A stretch of 64,000 nt of DNA from Micrasema longulum. Taxonomy: Eukaryota > Arthropoda > Insecta > Trichoptera > Brachycentridae. Location of the stretch: contig JAGVSM010004585.1 of the NCBI GenBank assembly GCA_022494885.1, positions 62,001 to 126,000 on the forward strand, written 5' to 3'. Both the position numbers and the translations under genes were made by a program. The stretch's first letter is position 1. Each line of letters starts with the position of its first letter. The notes beneath the pieces were generated by a model. That model had not been told where the DNA came from, made no database searches, and saw only the letters and a program-made list of their open reading frames with translations. Below are positions 1 through 12,483 of this stretch, in pieces.

Positions 1-258
1 TTTTGAACCATTTCTTTCGCTTACAATAATTGGAAATGTGGTCAGGTCAAATTTTCTAATACCTACACTTGTAACTTATGTATCCAGTGGTTCGAGTTTA
101 TCGAGTAATTAACTGCTTCATCTTTCGTAGGATGAATTGCCAAATAATAAAGATAACAAAAATGCTTTTCTTTTCTAAATTCACACACAATTTTATTTGC
201 CCGGATACGGTCAGTAATAAATTGTTAGTTTTGAAAGTTCTTTAAAATTAGGTGACGG

Positions 259-525
259 TCAAATGTTTGGAATAGAATCGCAGGAATAATTAGCTGTTAC
301 TGCTAAACAACGTTTTCTTTTACCCCAGTGAATGAGAAATTCAGTGCAACGAGATTGTATAGCTTCACAAGCAATACACCTGTAGTTTGTGACCATAACG
401 AATTGCCTGCGGTTGTTGTATGGGCCTGATACATCCCAACCACATAACGTTCTCCCGCAAACTAAACCGAACGGCGATATTACGGCCGAGCGAAATAATT
501 TAAGGCCATGACAATAATTGCCCAT
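259..525 (-). CDS. Unassigned 88-codon open frame
   Basis: An open frame of 88 codons in a patch that is clearly richer in G and C than the flanking AT-rich DNA. The predicted peptide has several cysteines (including a CIAC pair) and a basic GKRKR stretch, but I recognise no domain and see no transmembrane segment. There is no obvious splice signal at either end. The same DNA has homeodomain-like TAAT/ATTA cores and CpGs (for example GGGCAATTATTGTC near 515-530, read on the minus strand), so it could equally be a conserved non-coding element. It is not near any recognised transposon. It may be chance, an exon fragment or regulatory DNA. Confidence 0.15.
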   Translation of the reverse strand: MGNYCHGLKLFRSAVISPFGLVCGRTLCGWDVSGPYNNRRQFVMVTNYRCIACEAIQSRCTEFLIHWGKRKRCLAVTANYSCDSIPNI

Positions 526-540
526 TACGGGCCGCCACGT

Positions 541-3500
541 ATTTTCAATTACCTTGCTAAAGATGCCTTAGACTTGCATAATATTCCACCTGGTTAAAAC
601 ATTATTAGTTTTGGCAGTCCATTAAAATTTAAATTATTAATATTGCTTACTTTACCTTCGAATAATTTAGAAAGTGAACTTAACTAATTTAACATTTTAG
701 GTATTTAATCTCCAATTGTCAATTGAAAACAAAATATTTGTGAGTATTTTTAAAATCTGTTTTCTCTATTATCTTCTGGAGTAGTGGGTACCAATCTTTT
801 TCATTTTGTCATCTATTTTATTGTTTGAAAATTTTTCAGTGATTTTTTGTTTTATAAACTTTCATAAGCTCGGTTAACTGATATTCATGGGGGTAAAGTA
901 AACTAGCAGTATGTATCCGATCACTGAGTTTTTACAGATTGAATTAAAGATTAGAAACTTTTCTCAAGCGTGATTGACGTTCTTTTTTATTAAAATGGAA
1001 ATAAGCAGAAAAATCTGAACTCGGAAAAAATACGGTAGAGGGTTGAAAATGCAAATAATTTATGTTGCAAAAATAATAAACAAAAACCGTTAATGGTTAT
1101 TCACAATTTTTTTGGGAATTAACAGAAAACTGGGACAAAATTCAAATCCCGTATTACTACGGCTCGATTTGTTAAGTATTACAAATTATTAGTTGAATAT
1201 GATTTCAACATAAAATTCTTAGCGATTTATCTTATCACAATAAGGCAATTTATCAAATAAAACACGATGAAAATTTACAAAATGTAAAATATAAAATATC
1301 AAACCTTTATCTTTTTAAATTCGTTATACTCATTAAACTGATTTGTCATAAAACAGTTCCGCAATAATTTATCTTAGCTTGAACTAACGATATGAACTTA
1401 TTGTCCGGAGAGCTAAACGAATATTCATAACTCAATTAAATTAAGGAATGAAAAATTCTTAAAGGAAATATCATGAGTTAAAATTGAATGAGAAGGTTTT
1501 TTAAAATGTTCAGTCTTTTCAAATAAAACGCCAATATTACTAAGAAATTTCGATTTGGGTCGTAAAAAGAGAATGAGTTTGAACTGTTATAAAAAGTTCA
1601 TGAAATCAAAAAACAAATTTAAACTTTATGGCTCTTTTATTTAAGAAGCCCTCGATCAGAAGGCGGACAAAGTAATCACAAGAGAAATATTAATGTTCCG
1701 AGAACATTTTTTATATTCGTTTGTAAGAAGTTCTAGTAAGGCATAGAAAAATTAAAAATACACACGTATAGAAAACAAATTGCCACGTTTGAACTGGTTA
1801 CGCATAGGCATATTGAAAGATAAAATGTGAATATTCGATGGAGAAATTACTAACAATATAACAAAGTGCATCAATATAATATTTTTTTTACATACTTAAA
1901 TCCAAATTTTGACTTTTTGTAACATAATATTGTCTTACTTCGAGCAACCATTGAATACTACTTAACTATAATCATTTCACTCTTCTCTTCTTTGGAAATG
2001 TTCAACTTTAACTAATTCCCCATTTCTCTCTCCTTCCTCACCTCCTGTTTTACCTATCTTACAAATTCTGTGTTTTTATTTCTGCAAAATAGATAATTTT
2101 ATATTTTGTTTAGGTTCCAATTTTCAAGAATTCGGCGTTAGCTCTCACGATTACTTTTATTGTTTATTTTAAATGTTTCTGTTTCCATATCATTTTCTCT
2201 CCTAATGTATTTATTAAACAAAGATAAAAATCTTAATTGTTTTTTTTCTTTCAACATGTTAAAATATAAAATCCGATCCTTTAATAAATACATGTTTATA
2301 CCACCGGCAATGAATTAATTAGTATTTGTGTCCACCAGTTTTGGTTTGACGTACACTTACGTACACCAACGTGGTTAAAAGTATGTTAGTAAATAAAGCA
2401 TCGTTGTTCAAGAGATGTGTCTTTTACCAATATTATGTGGCTTATTCCGTTTCCACACAGAAAACCTTCATCTATTGTTGCTTCAGAAACCTCTTAAAAC
2501 TTTTACATATTCATCTTATTGAATGAGAAAGATACAAGTAAGTTTCGCAACTCCTTCAAGAACTTTCTAAGTATCTCAAATTTACATTTCAGTTTTCCCC
2601 GCACCATTTTTTGCTTCTTTTCAAAGTATTAAATGAACAATATTTCGCTATATTGCTTAGTTATGAGCGAGCATTTCTCCGCTTCCTTTACTCCGAGAAT
2701 GGCATGACCAGGACTTGGTAAGAACTTGGAGAGGAAGACTGATATTTCAGCATTATATTTGTAGCTAGGGTTAAATGAAGGATATTTAGGATTATGTTGT
2801 TTGTATCTTCATCTGAAACTGATTAATTGCCTTACGCAAGGGATACGAAAATCTTGATAATTATTTCTATCGTTGAAATATATTTAATTGTTGATTTAAT
2901 TCAAGCTACAGAGCTATTTCATTCCTTGAACCGAGGCTTGTAAACAAATTTCATTTAACAAATCCGTTTAAATATTAGATCATGAAATATTTAGAGTTGA
3001 TATATTATTACTAGAAACAAAGGATACGCTAGTGTTTATTTAGTTAAAAAGTAAATAAGGAAAATCATAACTCTAAGTATGAAAATTTCATTAGTAATTC
3101 TGTCTTATAATACGTAATCATAAATGTCGGCTACGGATAAAAAAATAATTTTTAATTTTGTACAGCATTTAATTTTTACAGCGGCTTAAATTTGCCTAAT
3201 TTCAATAATAAATAATTAACATGAAATTTATATTTTTCAAAAAATCCGATAGATTGTAAATGTTACTTTATTAATTTCGTGGTTTTAACTGTGTGAAGTA
3301 AGGCAATTATAACAGGCGTTCATTTTCATTTCAGAGACATTACTGATGTTCTTAAATATAAAACAATTCATCATAAACGGGAAACAATGCGTACTAAAAT
3401 TTTTAAAATCAAAAAGAGTTATTCCTTAATTGTTAAAAAGGTTTTTAGATAAAAGGTTGGTTTTATCATGCGCATTAAATGAAATTATAAATCAAATTTT

Positions 3501-3793
3501 AACATTGATCAATTTAACAGTCTTAAGGCTAGGTACATAAAATAATGTTAAATTAATTTACAAGTTAAATATATATATTTTTTTAATTAATCTAATTAAA
3601 GAGTTTTTTTTATATTTTTTCTTGGGAGCTTTTTTGCCCATTTTGACGAAAACGCAACAAATTATTTAACTTGAAAACCTGGACCTAAAACGCCTATTTC
3701 TTTTATGACATCCTTGTTATTTAGCTGATTTTCTGGATGGAAATAGCTTCTTAATTGGTCTGAATTCTATATTTCAACTAATATGTATTTAAA
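541..3793. other. AT-rich stretch, no gene seen
   Basis: About 3.2 kb of AT-rich sequence with stops in all frames and no recognisable repeat arms, tRNA-like boxes or transposon motifs. A pyrimidine-rich run (about 2015-2055) is the only compositional oddity. Confidence 0.6.
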
Positions 3794-4252
3794 ATATTTT
3801 GAGTTCAATTCAACTCCCTGGGGAGCTGTTTATATTAACATATTACAACAGAGGAGTTGAGTCCAGTTGAATCCAGTCCTTGTCTACAAAAATTTGGACA
3901 AACTCAAAATATTGTTGATAAATTACCTGGTCCATGAAGATGTATAGAAATTGAAAAATAATATTTTCAGGCGTTGCCTAGTATGTAGGTGAAATAATTC
4001 AATTAGATGAATCTCACCCCGCATAAATAAAGGTTTCAGCTCTTTAACTTTACAAACTGATGTTTCTGTTGATACAGATGAAAGAATTGAAGGAATATAG
4101 ATGTTCAAATATAGGCAGAATGGTGAATGTTACACAGTGTGTAAAGTGGCCACTTAAACCAGCCATTGACAGGTCATAAGCCCTGTAGATGCCTGGACTT
4201 CCATATTACCTTCTCTTAAATGTTCTTCATCTCTGTTGTAATATGTTAATAT
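3794..4252 (-). repeat. F1 foldback family, copy 1
   Basis: A copy of the window's most abundant inverted-repeat family. It carries the landmark order seen in the minus-orientation copies: a GTCCTTGTCTAC block, TTTTCAGGCGTTGCCTAG, ATAAAGGTTTCAGCTC, GAATGTTACACAGTGTG, TGGCCACTTAAACCAGCC, then TTCATCTCTGTTGTAATATG at the end. At the left edge a short plus-orientation piece (CAACTCCCTGGGGAGCTG to ATTACAACAGAG) is joined head-to-head to the minus-orientation body, so the copy is itself a small foldback. It has no coding capacity beyond chance frames. It is non-autonomous; the transposase source is unknown. Confidence 0.75.
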
Positions 4253-4409
4253 GTATTTAATAAAAATATGTTATTTTTTTATTACTATGTATCATGAATA
4301 TTTTATCTGTGTCCAGGTGGAATACGAATACAATTATGCATCCGAAATAGAACCAGAACCCTTGGCCAGTAATTTCGACTCGACTGCTCAGGTGAAAATC
4401 CTGAAAAGG

Positions 4410-4643
4410 GCAACCGAGTGGTGTTAAGACTGCATCGTTGTGTAGCAGTTGTCGAATTCGCCTGATATTCTTAAGGTTCTGGATTCAATTTCTTGCAAGG
4501 TGGAAGTAAAATATTTGTTTTAAGTGTGGTTTTGAACTGTAATGTATGGCTGATCACATTCAACGTTACAAAACGAACAAAAAACGCTGCAATTGGTGCG
4601 TTTATGAGTGACTGAGTGTTAATGGGAAAATGATGATGATTAC
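4410..4643 (+). repeat. SINE-1, degenerate copy
   Basis: A decayed copy of the tRNA-headed SINE. The head (CCGAGTGGTGTTAAGAC) and a weak B-box-like region (GGTTCTGGATTCAATTTC) are followed by the conserved 3' part (CTGCAATTGGTGCGTTTATGAG) and the typical ATGATGATGATT tail. Several positions differ from the better copies at 7.65 and 14.06 kb, which suggests an old insertion. Confidence 0.55.
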
Positions 4644-4649
4644 TAAAAT

Positions 4650-5445
4650 CGTTTTCAAAGTATTAAGAATAAAAATTTCTAGCTGTAGACAAATCGAAAG
4701 ATTGTAACAATTTTTCTTCTGTGTATATTAGATATTAAAATCGGAAATAAAATAAATATTTTAAGTAAAAAGTGTTGGTGAACGCGTTTATTTTATTCGT
4801 AAAGGTAAGTATTTATGATTTGACGTTTAAAAAATATATATTAATAAAACCGTTTATAGCAAAATCTAGAAAAACATGTTGAAAGAATATTTGCCTGGTT
4901 TGGATTCCCTGCAAACGTAATTTGTAGCACATATTTCCACTTCAATATTGACTGAGTTTAAAAACGTTTTATATGTCTTTAGATCATAATATGCAGCAAA
5001 ACATTTGCAATATCACATCTGCAGACGGCGCCGCAATCCTGTATGGCTGAAATAGTATGCATTTTGTTTAGACACCATATTTTTATACATTATTCAAAAG
5101 TCTTCTTTACTTCAAATCGTGCTGTTGAAATACCGCATAGAAAAATAAACACAGGGCATAAAAACTTGGATAGGTAAGAATCCAGTTATAAATATGTATT
5201 CCAGCATATTTGTATGAGAAAAGTTTGCATCTCTGTTAGTGGAGAACATAACTTTAAGACTCGTAGTAAACCCATCAGATTGCCATCAAAATACTTTAGT
5301 CGTAAATGTTATACAAAAAACGGCACCAAATGGCAAATAAAAACTTCGCGAGACAAGAAATTCAATTACCCGAATACAGTTCAGTAGGTTTATTGTTTTG
5401 ATAAAGAACAACAGCGTAACACAGTAGTAATAAAAAAAGCGTAAA
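4650..5445. other. AT-rich stretch, no gene seen
   Basis: No convincing reading frame, inverted repeat or family member is visible here. Confidence 0.55.
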
Positions 5446-5449
5446 TCTC

Positions 5450-5765
5450 GAGTTGTTCATTATACTCGGCTGCACTTTCGCCGTTCTGGGTTTTGATGTT
5501 CCAGTGCATGGAGCCAGCGCTAAGCACTCACGTTGCCTGCTTTCTACAGTGATGCATTACTACATCGAGAAGGTAGTTTATAACTCCTCATAGTTCACGT
5601 GTGAAAGTTTTATTTTAACACCTCCGCGGGTCATGCTCTGGAAGAACAAATAGCCGGGGGAGTAGCGCGAGAAACGTTTGCCGCCGGCTCTGGGGCCGTT
5701 CGGAGGACAAACAATCGTTAGGAGAAAGGAGAGAGACATCAGCAGTGTAAATCTACAAAACTTCC
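5450..5765. promoter_or_regulatory. GC/CpG-richer islet, possible regulatory or exon DNA
   Basis: This segment stands out from its AT-rich surroundings by many CpG and GC-rich words (CTCCGCGGGTC, GCCGGGGGAGTAGCGCGAG, TTTGCCGCCGGCTCTGG). It belongs to no repeat found elsewhere in the window. A basic 60-codon open frame starting at a GTG follows at 5770-5952 but has no recognisable domain. A promoter or 5' exon of a host gene is possible, but no TATA box, clear initiator or splice donor fixes this. Confidence 0.2.
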
Positions 5766-5969
5766 ACCATTGTCAGTGACGAAGTCAGGACGAAAACGGC
5801 AAGTTAAGATTAAGATCCCGCTTGGATTGTCGCTTCTTTACCTCGCTCGCCCGAAATTTTCTAAATGCGTCTACCAGATTGAAACTCGAATTCACATGCG
5901 GAAAAACAAACAAGTTAAGAAATATTTACGCAAACTTTTACGGAAAATCTAAATTCTGTTAAAAAAAGA

Positions 5970-7084
5970 GAGCAAAAAACCTCATCTTTGAGATGTATTT
6001 GCAAATAAACTACATTACTTTGTCCACGATGACTAAAAGGTGTGAATAAATTGTTTAAATTTATATTGTTGCTTAATGTATCGTGTAATTAATTGCTGAA
6101 ATTAGAATTTTAAAATCAGTCTTGTTTTATCATTATTAATTTATTTCATGTTACCAGAGGCATTAGTCTTTTTAATTAAATTACGAAATGATAAGAAAAG
6201 CTATCAGTTTTCATTTGAGTTTAAAAAGGATTTATTGACTCAGAAACAGAAATAAAACGAAAAGAAGAAAATCAACAACTTGTCAAATTCGAAATGTGTT
6301 TGGATAAGAACAAAAACTCAATGTTGCGGTAAGGATTAAACAAGATTAATGTTTCGGGCTGTGGTTTCACGAAATCACTTGTTTAAACTTAATATTTCGG
6401 TAACAATGTCGCGTGATTACTTTGAATATTGTGTTCTCGATGTTTCTTGCGAGTAGTCAGTGTAGAATTCATAAATGACGATATAAATCAACAGTAAACA
6501 AACGTCTTTTGATCAGTTCCGCCCTCTAATTGTTCCATTTTACATAATATTCTCAGTCATTAATATTAAAGGGAATGTGTTATGAGGTATTGTACATAAA
6601 GGAAATACTCTTCTCAAAATGGAGGTCTGCCACTGACATTAGTAATAGCGAATCATATTTCATCGGGGTATGTCAATGGCTCTGAATTGTTTGCTGAAGA
6701 ATAAATAATTGATAACAAACGAGTTTTTAATTATTCACATAAAAAGTTCTACGCGTACCTAATACATATAATTAACTACAGGTTTAGAGTTTTCTAACTT
6801 GAAAACTTCCATCATCGATTTTTTGTAGCCATTCGTAATAAATTAGTAAAAAGTTTATTTTACTTCGGAAAAAATATTTTGTCCATGCCGATATTTATAT
6901 TTGTTCGTAAGTACAAAAATACTACTGTGTTTAATGAACTGCCATATTTATTACTTTTTCAGAGATTACCATTAGCTAAAGTATCAGTCGGGTTCATTAT
7001 AACTACTGGATTATTTTTTCTTCGAAATTCTTTAAAAGTTGGTGGAAAAATACTAAATACTGAGTTTCCTTTTAATACACAAAT
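5970..7084. other. AT-rich stretch, no gene seen
   Basis: Short chance frames only (one of 91 codons begins at 6879 and runs into the R3 repeat). No repeat family or functional site is recognised. Confidence 0.5.
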
Positions 7085-7345
7085 TGTCTACTGTATGTAT
7101 ATATGTACGTTTAATCGATATAAGAAGTTAAGTGCTACGGAAAATTGGGTGTAAAAAATGTTTTCTTATACGCGACAAAAAATAGAGCATTTAATTATAT
7201 GGCGAAGTGTCTCGAAAATGTACGAAAAAAAAAATTACATACGTCCCAATTTCACTAGGATAAACCAATGATAAAGTGTTGCGATAGATTTCCGGTTTCC
7301 GGAAAGCTAGCTTATCAATCAGCATAATTTTTAACGTCACGTGCG
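7085..7345 (+). repeat. R3 interspersed repeat, copy 1
   Basis: Shares landmarks in the same order with 36655-37018 and, inverted, with 16960-17250 and 32880-33060: AAGAAGTTAAGTGCTA, GCGAAGTGTCTCGAAAATG, ACCAATGATAAAGTGTTG, then GATAGATTTCCGGTTTCCG. No coding potential or tRNA-like head is visible, so its class is unknown. It may be the remnant of a longer element. Confidence 0.55.
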
Positions 7346-7645
7346 GAGAAATATAATAATTTAAAAAATCACTGCGCTATTAATACGCTACATAAAAATA
7401 TTGAAAATGAGTTGTTAGTCTATTACCAAATAAAAAATAAATTTAAAAAAAACTCTGAATTTCCTCATTTTAAAATAAATTTAAAAAACACGTAAACCCA
7501 GCAATATTTCATTTTTTTACTTTTTCTAAGGAGATTGGTATTCAAAATAGTTAAATGAGCTCTTGAAATTCATTTGACTTATTTTAAAAATTGTGTATAG
7601 GAAAAAATACCATTATTATATGGCCATTATTTTAATTAACGAAAT

Positions 7646-7919
7646 CTCATCATTATCATCACCATCATCATTCCCTTTCCGCACGTAATAGTGAATAGGA
7701 CACTGCATTGGTACACCAATTGCAGTGTTCCATGATAATATTTGTTTCATGAGGGTAAGACGAACTGTCTTACGCTTCATGTACCAGTCCAGGGACTATG
7801 AAATATTCTGGTTTGAAAACACCTTTCAAATAAATATTTCATATTAACCATGTCGGGAATCGAACCCGAGACCTTTTGCGAGGTAGGCAAACGCGCTGAA
7901 CATTACACCACGAGACCGA
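7646..7919 (-). repeat. SINE-1, full-length copy with tRNA-like head
   Basis: The best complete SINE-1 copy. On the minus strand it begins with a tRNA-like head: an A-box-like TCGTGGTGTAATG and a B-box-like GGGTTCGATTCCC, the internal RNA polymerase III promoter elements of tRNA-derived SINEs. The body carries CATAGTCCCTGGACTGGTAC, and the 3' end (GTGCGGAAAGGGAATG) runs into a (GATGAT)n tail seen here as CATCAT at 7647-7671. Mobilisation in trans by a LINE with a similar 3' end is expected for such SINEs; none of the LINEs here clearly shares its tail. Confidence 0.85.
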
Positions 7920-8583
7920 AACGTGAAATCTACACACGAATGATATTGTTTTATGGCCAAACAGTGCATGTTTACGATTTGTGAAATACCTCATAAATAA
8001 ATAAAACGTTGATTGCGTCTTATTTTATTATGGTTCGTTGGATGCGAATTAGTAGGAGGGTAAAAAAATAAGTTTCCTTAATACGATTTATATTTTCAAT
8101 ATTGAATGTACGCATATTTGTTTAATTATAATCATTATTATTATTTTTCTCCATAACGTAAATATTTCACAAATTGAACACGTGTTTCTTACAGAAATGT
8201 CGGAATTGAAATATTTTATTTTATCAACTCTTTACCTTCGGGGGTTGAATGCGCGGGTTAAAGCAAAATCATTATATTTATCAGGTAGATATTCTAGAGC
8301 TTCCAGTTTACAAAAATCTCAGATGCGGGTTTAAAATAATAAAACATAATATAGTAGCTATAGACATACCCATTAGAAATAATATTAATTTCTTTATTTC
8401 ATCGTTGCTAATTATTCCCCACGTGTTAAATGCAAACTTCAAAAAACATGTTTAAAACATTATGTAAAATACGACTAATAAGAAACCGATTTGATTATCA
8501 TTATGTCTGAGTCTTAGGTCTAGAAGGGTCAATGCCGGATTTGATATTTTTCTTGCTAACATTTTGTAGAAAGTTGATGTCAA
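7920..8583. other. No gene seen
   Basis: AT-rich DNA between two SINE-1 copies. Short frames at 8249-8455 (+) and 8452-8652 (-) are not recognisable; the second runs over the SINE head. Confidence 0.5.
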
Positions 8584-9283
8584 CGGCCTCGTGGTGTAGT
8601 GGTCAGCGCGTTTGCCTGCCATGTAAAAGGTCTCGGGTTCGATTACTGACATGGTTGAGATAGTTTTTAATTTTTTTTAAAAGGCGTTTTTACACTAGAT
8701 TATTTCTATGGGCGAAGGGAACAACCACATAAGTCAAAATGCCTTACTTTTCGAGAGACAGCTTTTTGTGTCATTCACAAACATTGCAGGATTAAAATCT
8801 AACATTTAAAGAATATCCTTTTTTTCTCCATATTTATAGGAATTGGATTATTGCTAATAATCAGGAATACGTAGTCATGTGATAACTCTCCAATGAAACG
8901 TCATTTAAGGCACAAAGTAAGAAAAGTTGCTTCTTCGAGAAAACTTTTTTTTAGTCGATAACTAAAAAATTTACTGATTTACTTATTTACTTAAAAAAGT
9001 GTGATAAATTAGATTTATAATACTATCCTTATAACGTTATTTGACCTTCGTATTTCGGAACACGTGTGAATATAGGTGCACACTACAATATGAACAAATA
9101 AAAAAAATAAAATAAGTTGACTTATGTGATTGTTCCCCCCGCCCATAGATTTCATAGTCCCTGGACTGGTACCTTAGCGCAAGACTGATCATCTTACCTT
9201 CATGTAACAAAAATGATCAAGAAACGCTGAAATACAGTGCCCTATGCATCATTAGGTGCGGGAAGGGAATGATGATGATGTCA
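8584..9283 (+). repeat. SINE-1 copy split by a MITE
   Basis: The head (CTCGTGGTGTAGTGGTCAGC, then GGTCTCGGGTTCGATTAC) lies at 8588-8650, and the body continues to 8705. The rest of the same SINE (CATAGTCCCTGGACTGGTAC onward, ending ATGATGATG at about 9278) resumes at 9149. The 443 bases between are a separate inverted-repeat element. Joining the two halves restores the normal SINE order, so this was one insertion later interrupted by another. Confidence 0.8.
8706..9148. mobile_element. 443 bp MITE inserted in SINE-1, 4 bp target duplication
   Basis: The ends are inverted repeats of 32 bp with three mismatches. The left end reads CTATGGGCGAAGGGAACAAC from 8706; the right end, ending CCCATAG at 9148, gives CTATGGGCGGGGGGAACAAT when complemented. 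The flanking tetramer ATTT is present on both sides (8702-8705 and 9149-9152). Removing the element plus one ATTT restores the SINE-1 sequence across the join. It encodes no protein. A 4 bp duplication is known for some DNA transposon groups (for example Sola and Chapaev), but the termini do not let me assign a superfamily. Confidence 0.8.
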
Positions 9284-9284
9284 A

Positions 9285-10255
9285 TTAAAAAATATACCTA
9301 TTTAGTTTTTTTTATTGACAATTTGGCGATCGGGATGTTTCGGATTACGTTCGGCTGTACTCGGGTGCATCTTATGGCTCGTGACTCTAAGTTCTCGTGA
9401 GTTCTAAGATCTTTCATATTTGTATTTTTGTAATTTCTTAGTGGTTAATTATTTAAAATTCCCATAGCGTACATTGAAGAACTGTTACCTATTTGTTATA
9501 TGTATAATATAACAACGAACCAAAAAGTGCTAAACATAAATTAATTCATTTAAATTTATACCTTTTATTTCATTGTGAATTTTGTTGAACACTTTTTTAA
9601 ATAAACTATTTAGGTTTAACAATAACAACGCCTAACTTCGGGCGTTTTGAAGTTACTTTTAACCTTTTTAATAAGTTTGGGTTACGGTTTTGGCCGAAAC
9701 TAGAATAACAACCAAAATTTGGAATCGGTTTCAGCTGTAAATTTTGTTTCGGCCAGTCACTATTACAAATCGACACTATATACAAATGTGCTTTTTGTGT
9801 GTAATATATTTTATCGGTTTAATAATCACGCGTAAATTAGGTTCTTTCTGATCCATTTATTTTTCTTTTTGCATAAAAACGTCTAACGAAGAACGTACTT
9901 TGGATTTTGTATACTTACTTCGTCTTGAAATATGTTTTTTTTTCGTGATTGGTGGAAAATAACACTGTTCGAATTGTAGACAACGGCCTTAATAGATAAA
10001 TGATGCAAGAATATTAAGCAAGAGATATCAGTTGATCTTGTAAATCTCATATTATGTAATCTTAAATGTAATACAATCATAATAAAATCATACAGCGCTT
10101 TACATATACGATTATGTACCTACTCGTATTTTAATAAAAAAATGTCAATTTGTTGATATTACTTAGAAATTACCTTACTTAAGCTACAGGTATAGTAATA
10201 ATACATTTTACGCGGGGAGCATTCACCGTATAAAGTATGTAATAAGAAAAGAAAT
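9285..10255. other. No gene seen
   Basis: AT-rich, with one slightly GC-richer patch around 9325-9410 (GGCGATCGGGATG, CGGCTGTACTCGGGTGC) that matches nothing else in the window. The frame at 9883-10080 (-) is not recognisable. Confidence 0.5.
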
Positions 10256-10259
10256 TGTT

Positions 10260-10525
10260 TTCTTTATCCATGCTCATCGCAGGTATAATGATGACGTCAC
10301 AGGAGCGAGCGGCTGGTCCCGTAAGCTTCTTGACAGAATATTACCCGAGTGCCTAGATCCTATATACTCGCACAAGGCGGAAAGGATCCAACGACGCCGA
10401 CGTATACGTATTACTAAAGCGCCAAAGCGTACATTTGTGCGTGAGAACCATTTAATCCACTACATTTAACTTGTCCATTAGATTCGTTCTCAAACAGAAG
10501 CTAACACTCGCGCCATTACGCTATT
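10260..10525. promoter_or_regulatory. GC-richer islet with a CRE-like site
   Basis: An islet with many CpGs that contains the palindromic TGACGTCA (10292-10299), the consensus for CREB/ATF-type factors, followed by GAGCGAGCGGCTGG and a CpG-rich run (CCAACGACGCCGACG). It is not shared with any repeat family found here. No reading frame continues across it. A distal or promoter regulatory element is possible, but a single CRE octamer can be chance. Confidence 0.2.
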
Positions 10526-10529
10526 CAAG

Positions 10530-12470
10530 CTATTGCGAGAATAATCCGCACCTTCTGACACAGAAACATGTTCGACTTAAATAATTTATTTATATTTCTC
10601 TACGTTACAAATGAATCATTTTGCAGCGAATTTTGGAAGCCGGAAAAGTTTTTGGATTCAGACGCATCTGTTGTGAGATGAAAACCCAAATTACAGCGTT
10701 CGCAACAAAACGACTGTCAAAATACGGGTCGCGAGTTTTGAAAATATAAACACAAATGAAAAATTAATAGTTGGCTTTTATTGTTTTTTGTAGGAAATTG
10801 TTTATTTTCTAATTCGAGCTCAAATGTTTGTTGTGTTTTCGAAAGGTACTGTTGACATCTACAAATTTTACAAAGGATACAATTAACGGATTACTATCTT
10901 TCTAGAATTATTTGAAAAAAACTTTGATTGGATGAAAACGCTTAATAAGAATCGTTGCTTCATTTTTTTTTCTAAATATTGCAAGTCGTTTTATGTGTAG
11001 ATATCTTTTTCAAAGGCGCACAACAAAAAGTACATTTTGATTGGATTTAAACGATAAATGAAAATTTATGCTTTTTTTTCAATCAATACAGATAATTTAA
11101 AATATGCCTCGCTTAACTCTATACAGATTCCCAGAAGTGAAGAATCAAATGAATGAGCACGGTTCATTGGAGTGAACAGAACACTTCAATAAGCATTTAT
11201 AGATTTTATGTAATCCTCTAGAATACTAATGCGTTGTTTGCTCTTACGGTTGATTACTGATAACTTAATTAAGTGCACCGACAAGTTAATTATTATTTCT
11301 TGGCAAGAGTCAGCGAATTTAAACTGTCCACGTTATTTAAGGTATCGTCCGAGGTGGCCAAAGTAACACCTCTCCATTGTATTATTGACAATCATAAATA
11401 ATAGTTTCACGATATTGTTATTTTTATATAATTTGTTAAGAAACAAAACTATATAAAATATCTCATCCAGGAGAATATGAATAAAGTATACTATGGGGAA
11501 TAAAAACTCCTTTAACCTGACGTGGTCTAACTTTGCTGATGAAACCGGAAGTCATTGTGACGCAGGTATTATATTCTGTTAATAATTTGTCAATCTGGTC
11601 AATAGCGACGCTGGCACATTAATTTTAAAAACCACGTTACTACAAATTCTCTTAATAACTGTTTGTCAGTTAAACGTCTCAGTAGATACAAACTCATGTT
11701 TATTGTTGCGTGGAGCTGCGCATGGAAACAATATTGGGAAACTACTTATAGTGGGGTCAGTGCCAATCAAGTTCCTGACGTCACTGCAAACTGAGTAGAC
11801 CTATTGGGACGGGTTACCGTAAATTAGTTCTCGCCCTCCGAGTCTAGGTTTTTTTTAAATCCAGGCTGGTAAGTGGACAGCGAGTGTGTTCTTATATTGT
11901 TAAATCTTCTCCTCCAAACCCAAGCTTTTAAAGTAACGGGCTATTAAGTAAGGAGTGAGTGCTTTATCATCCTCAGGTTTAACCAATGTTCCACCGAGGA
12001 TGCGGCTTTTTTGTGATATTAAGCACCACATTAATTAAGAATGTGTATAGATGTTTCTTCATCGGTACTGCAAAATCTACATTTTAAAATTCCAGAAAGG
12101 TTCATTCTGCCGAGGTGTTAATTCATGGACATAGTCTGAAAATTATTTGAGGAAATCGAATTATTTGATTGAAGAACTTATATTTTTTTAATAAACGGGA
12201 AAGTATATATCATATATGGGTACTAAGATATGAGACTTCGTTTTTGTGTAGTCCGTCTTACAAATCTAATCAAACGGGGTTGAAAACCTTATATAGTTCC
12301 CAATTGTACAATATTTCCCGAAATTCGTAGAATGAGCTTTGTTCTTCCGATGACTATTAACCCTTTCAATTAAGAATCAACTAGGCCTGGATCCTCCCCA
12401 TCAAATTGTTCTCAATACAAACATTTCTTGTACTTGTAGGAGTATCTACGCTTTAACACTCAAGTAAGCA
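10530..12470. other. No gene seen
   Basis: About 1.9 kb without recognisable genes or repeats. A second TGACGTCA is at about 11773 inside a moderately GC-rich patch (11750-11850). Otherwise AT-rich with chance frames. Confidence 0.5.
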
Positions 12471-12483
12471 ATTACCTCCTGTT

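Noticed and set aside
6879..7154. 91-codon plus-strand frame, hydrophobic
   Set aside because: It runs from unique AT-rich DNA into the R3 repeat and has low-complexity F/I/L composition expected from T-rich DNA.
8584..8655. Possible functional tRNA gene (good A- and B-box-like words)
   Set aside because: The same sequence is the head of the dispersed SINE-1 family, continues into the SINE body, and no complete cloverleaf with acceptor stem could be built by eye.
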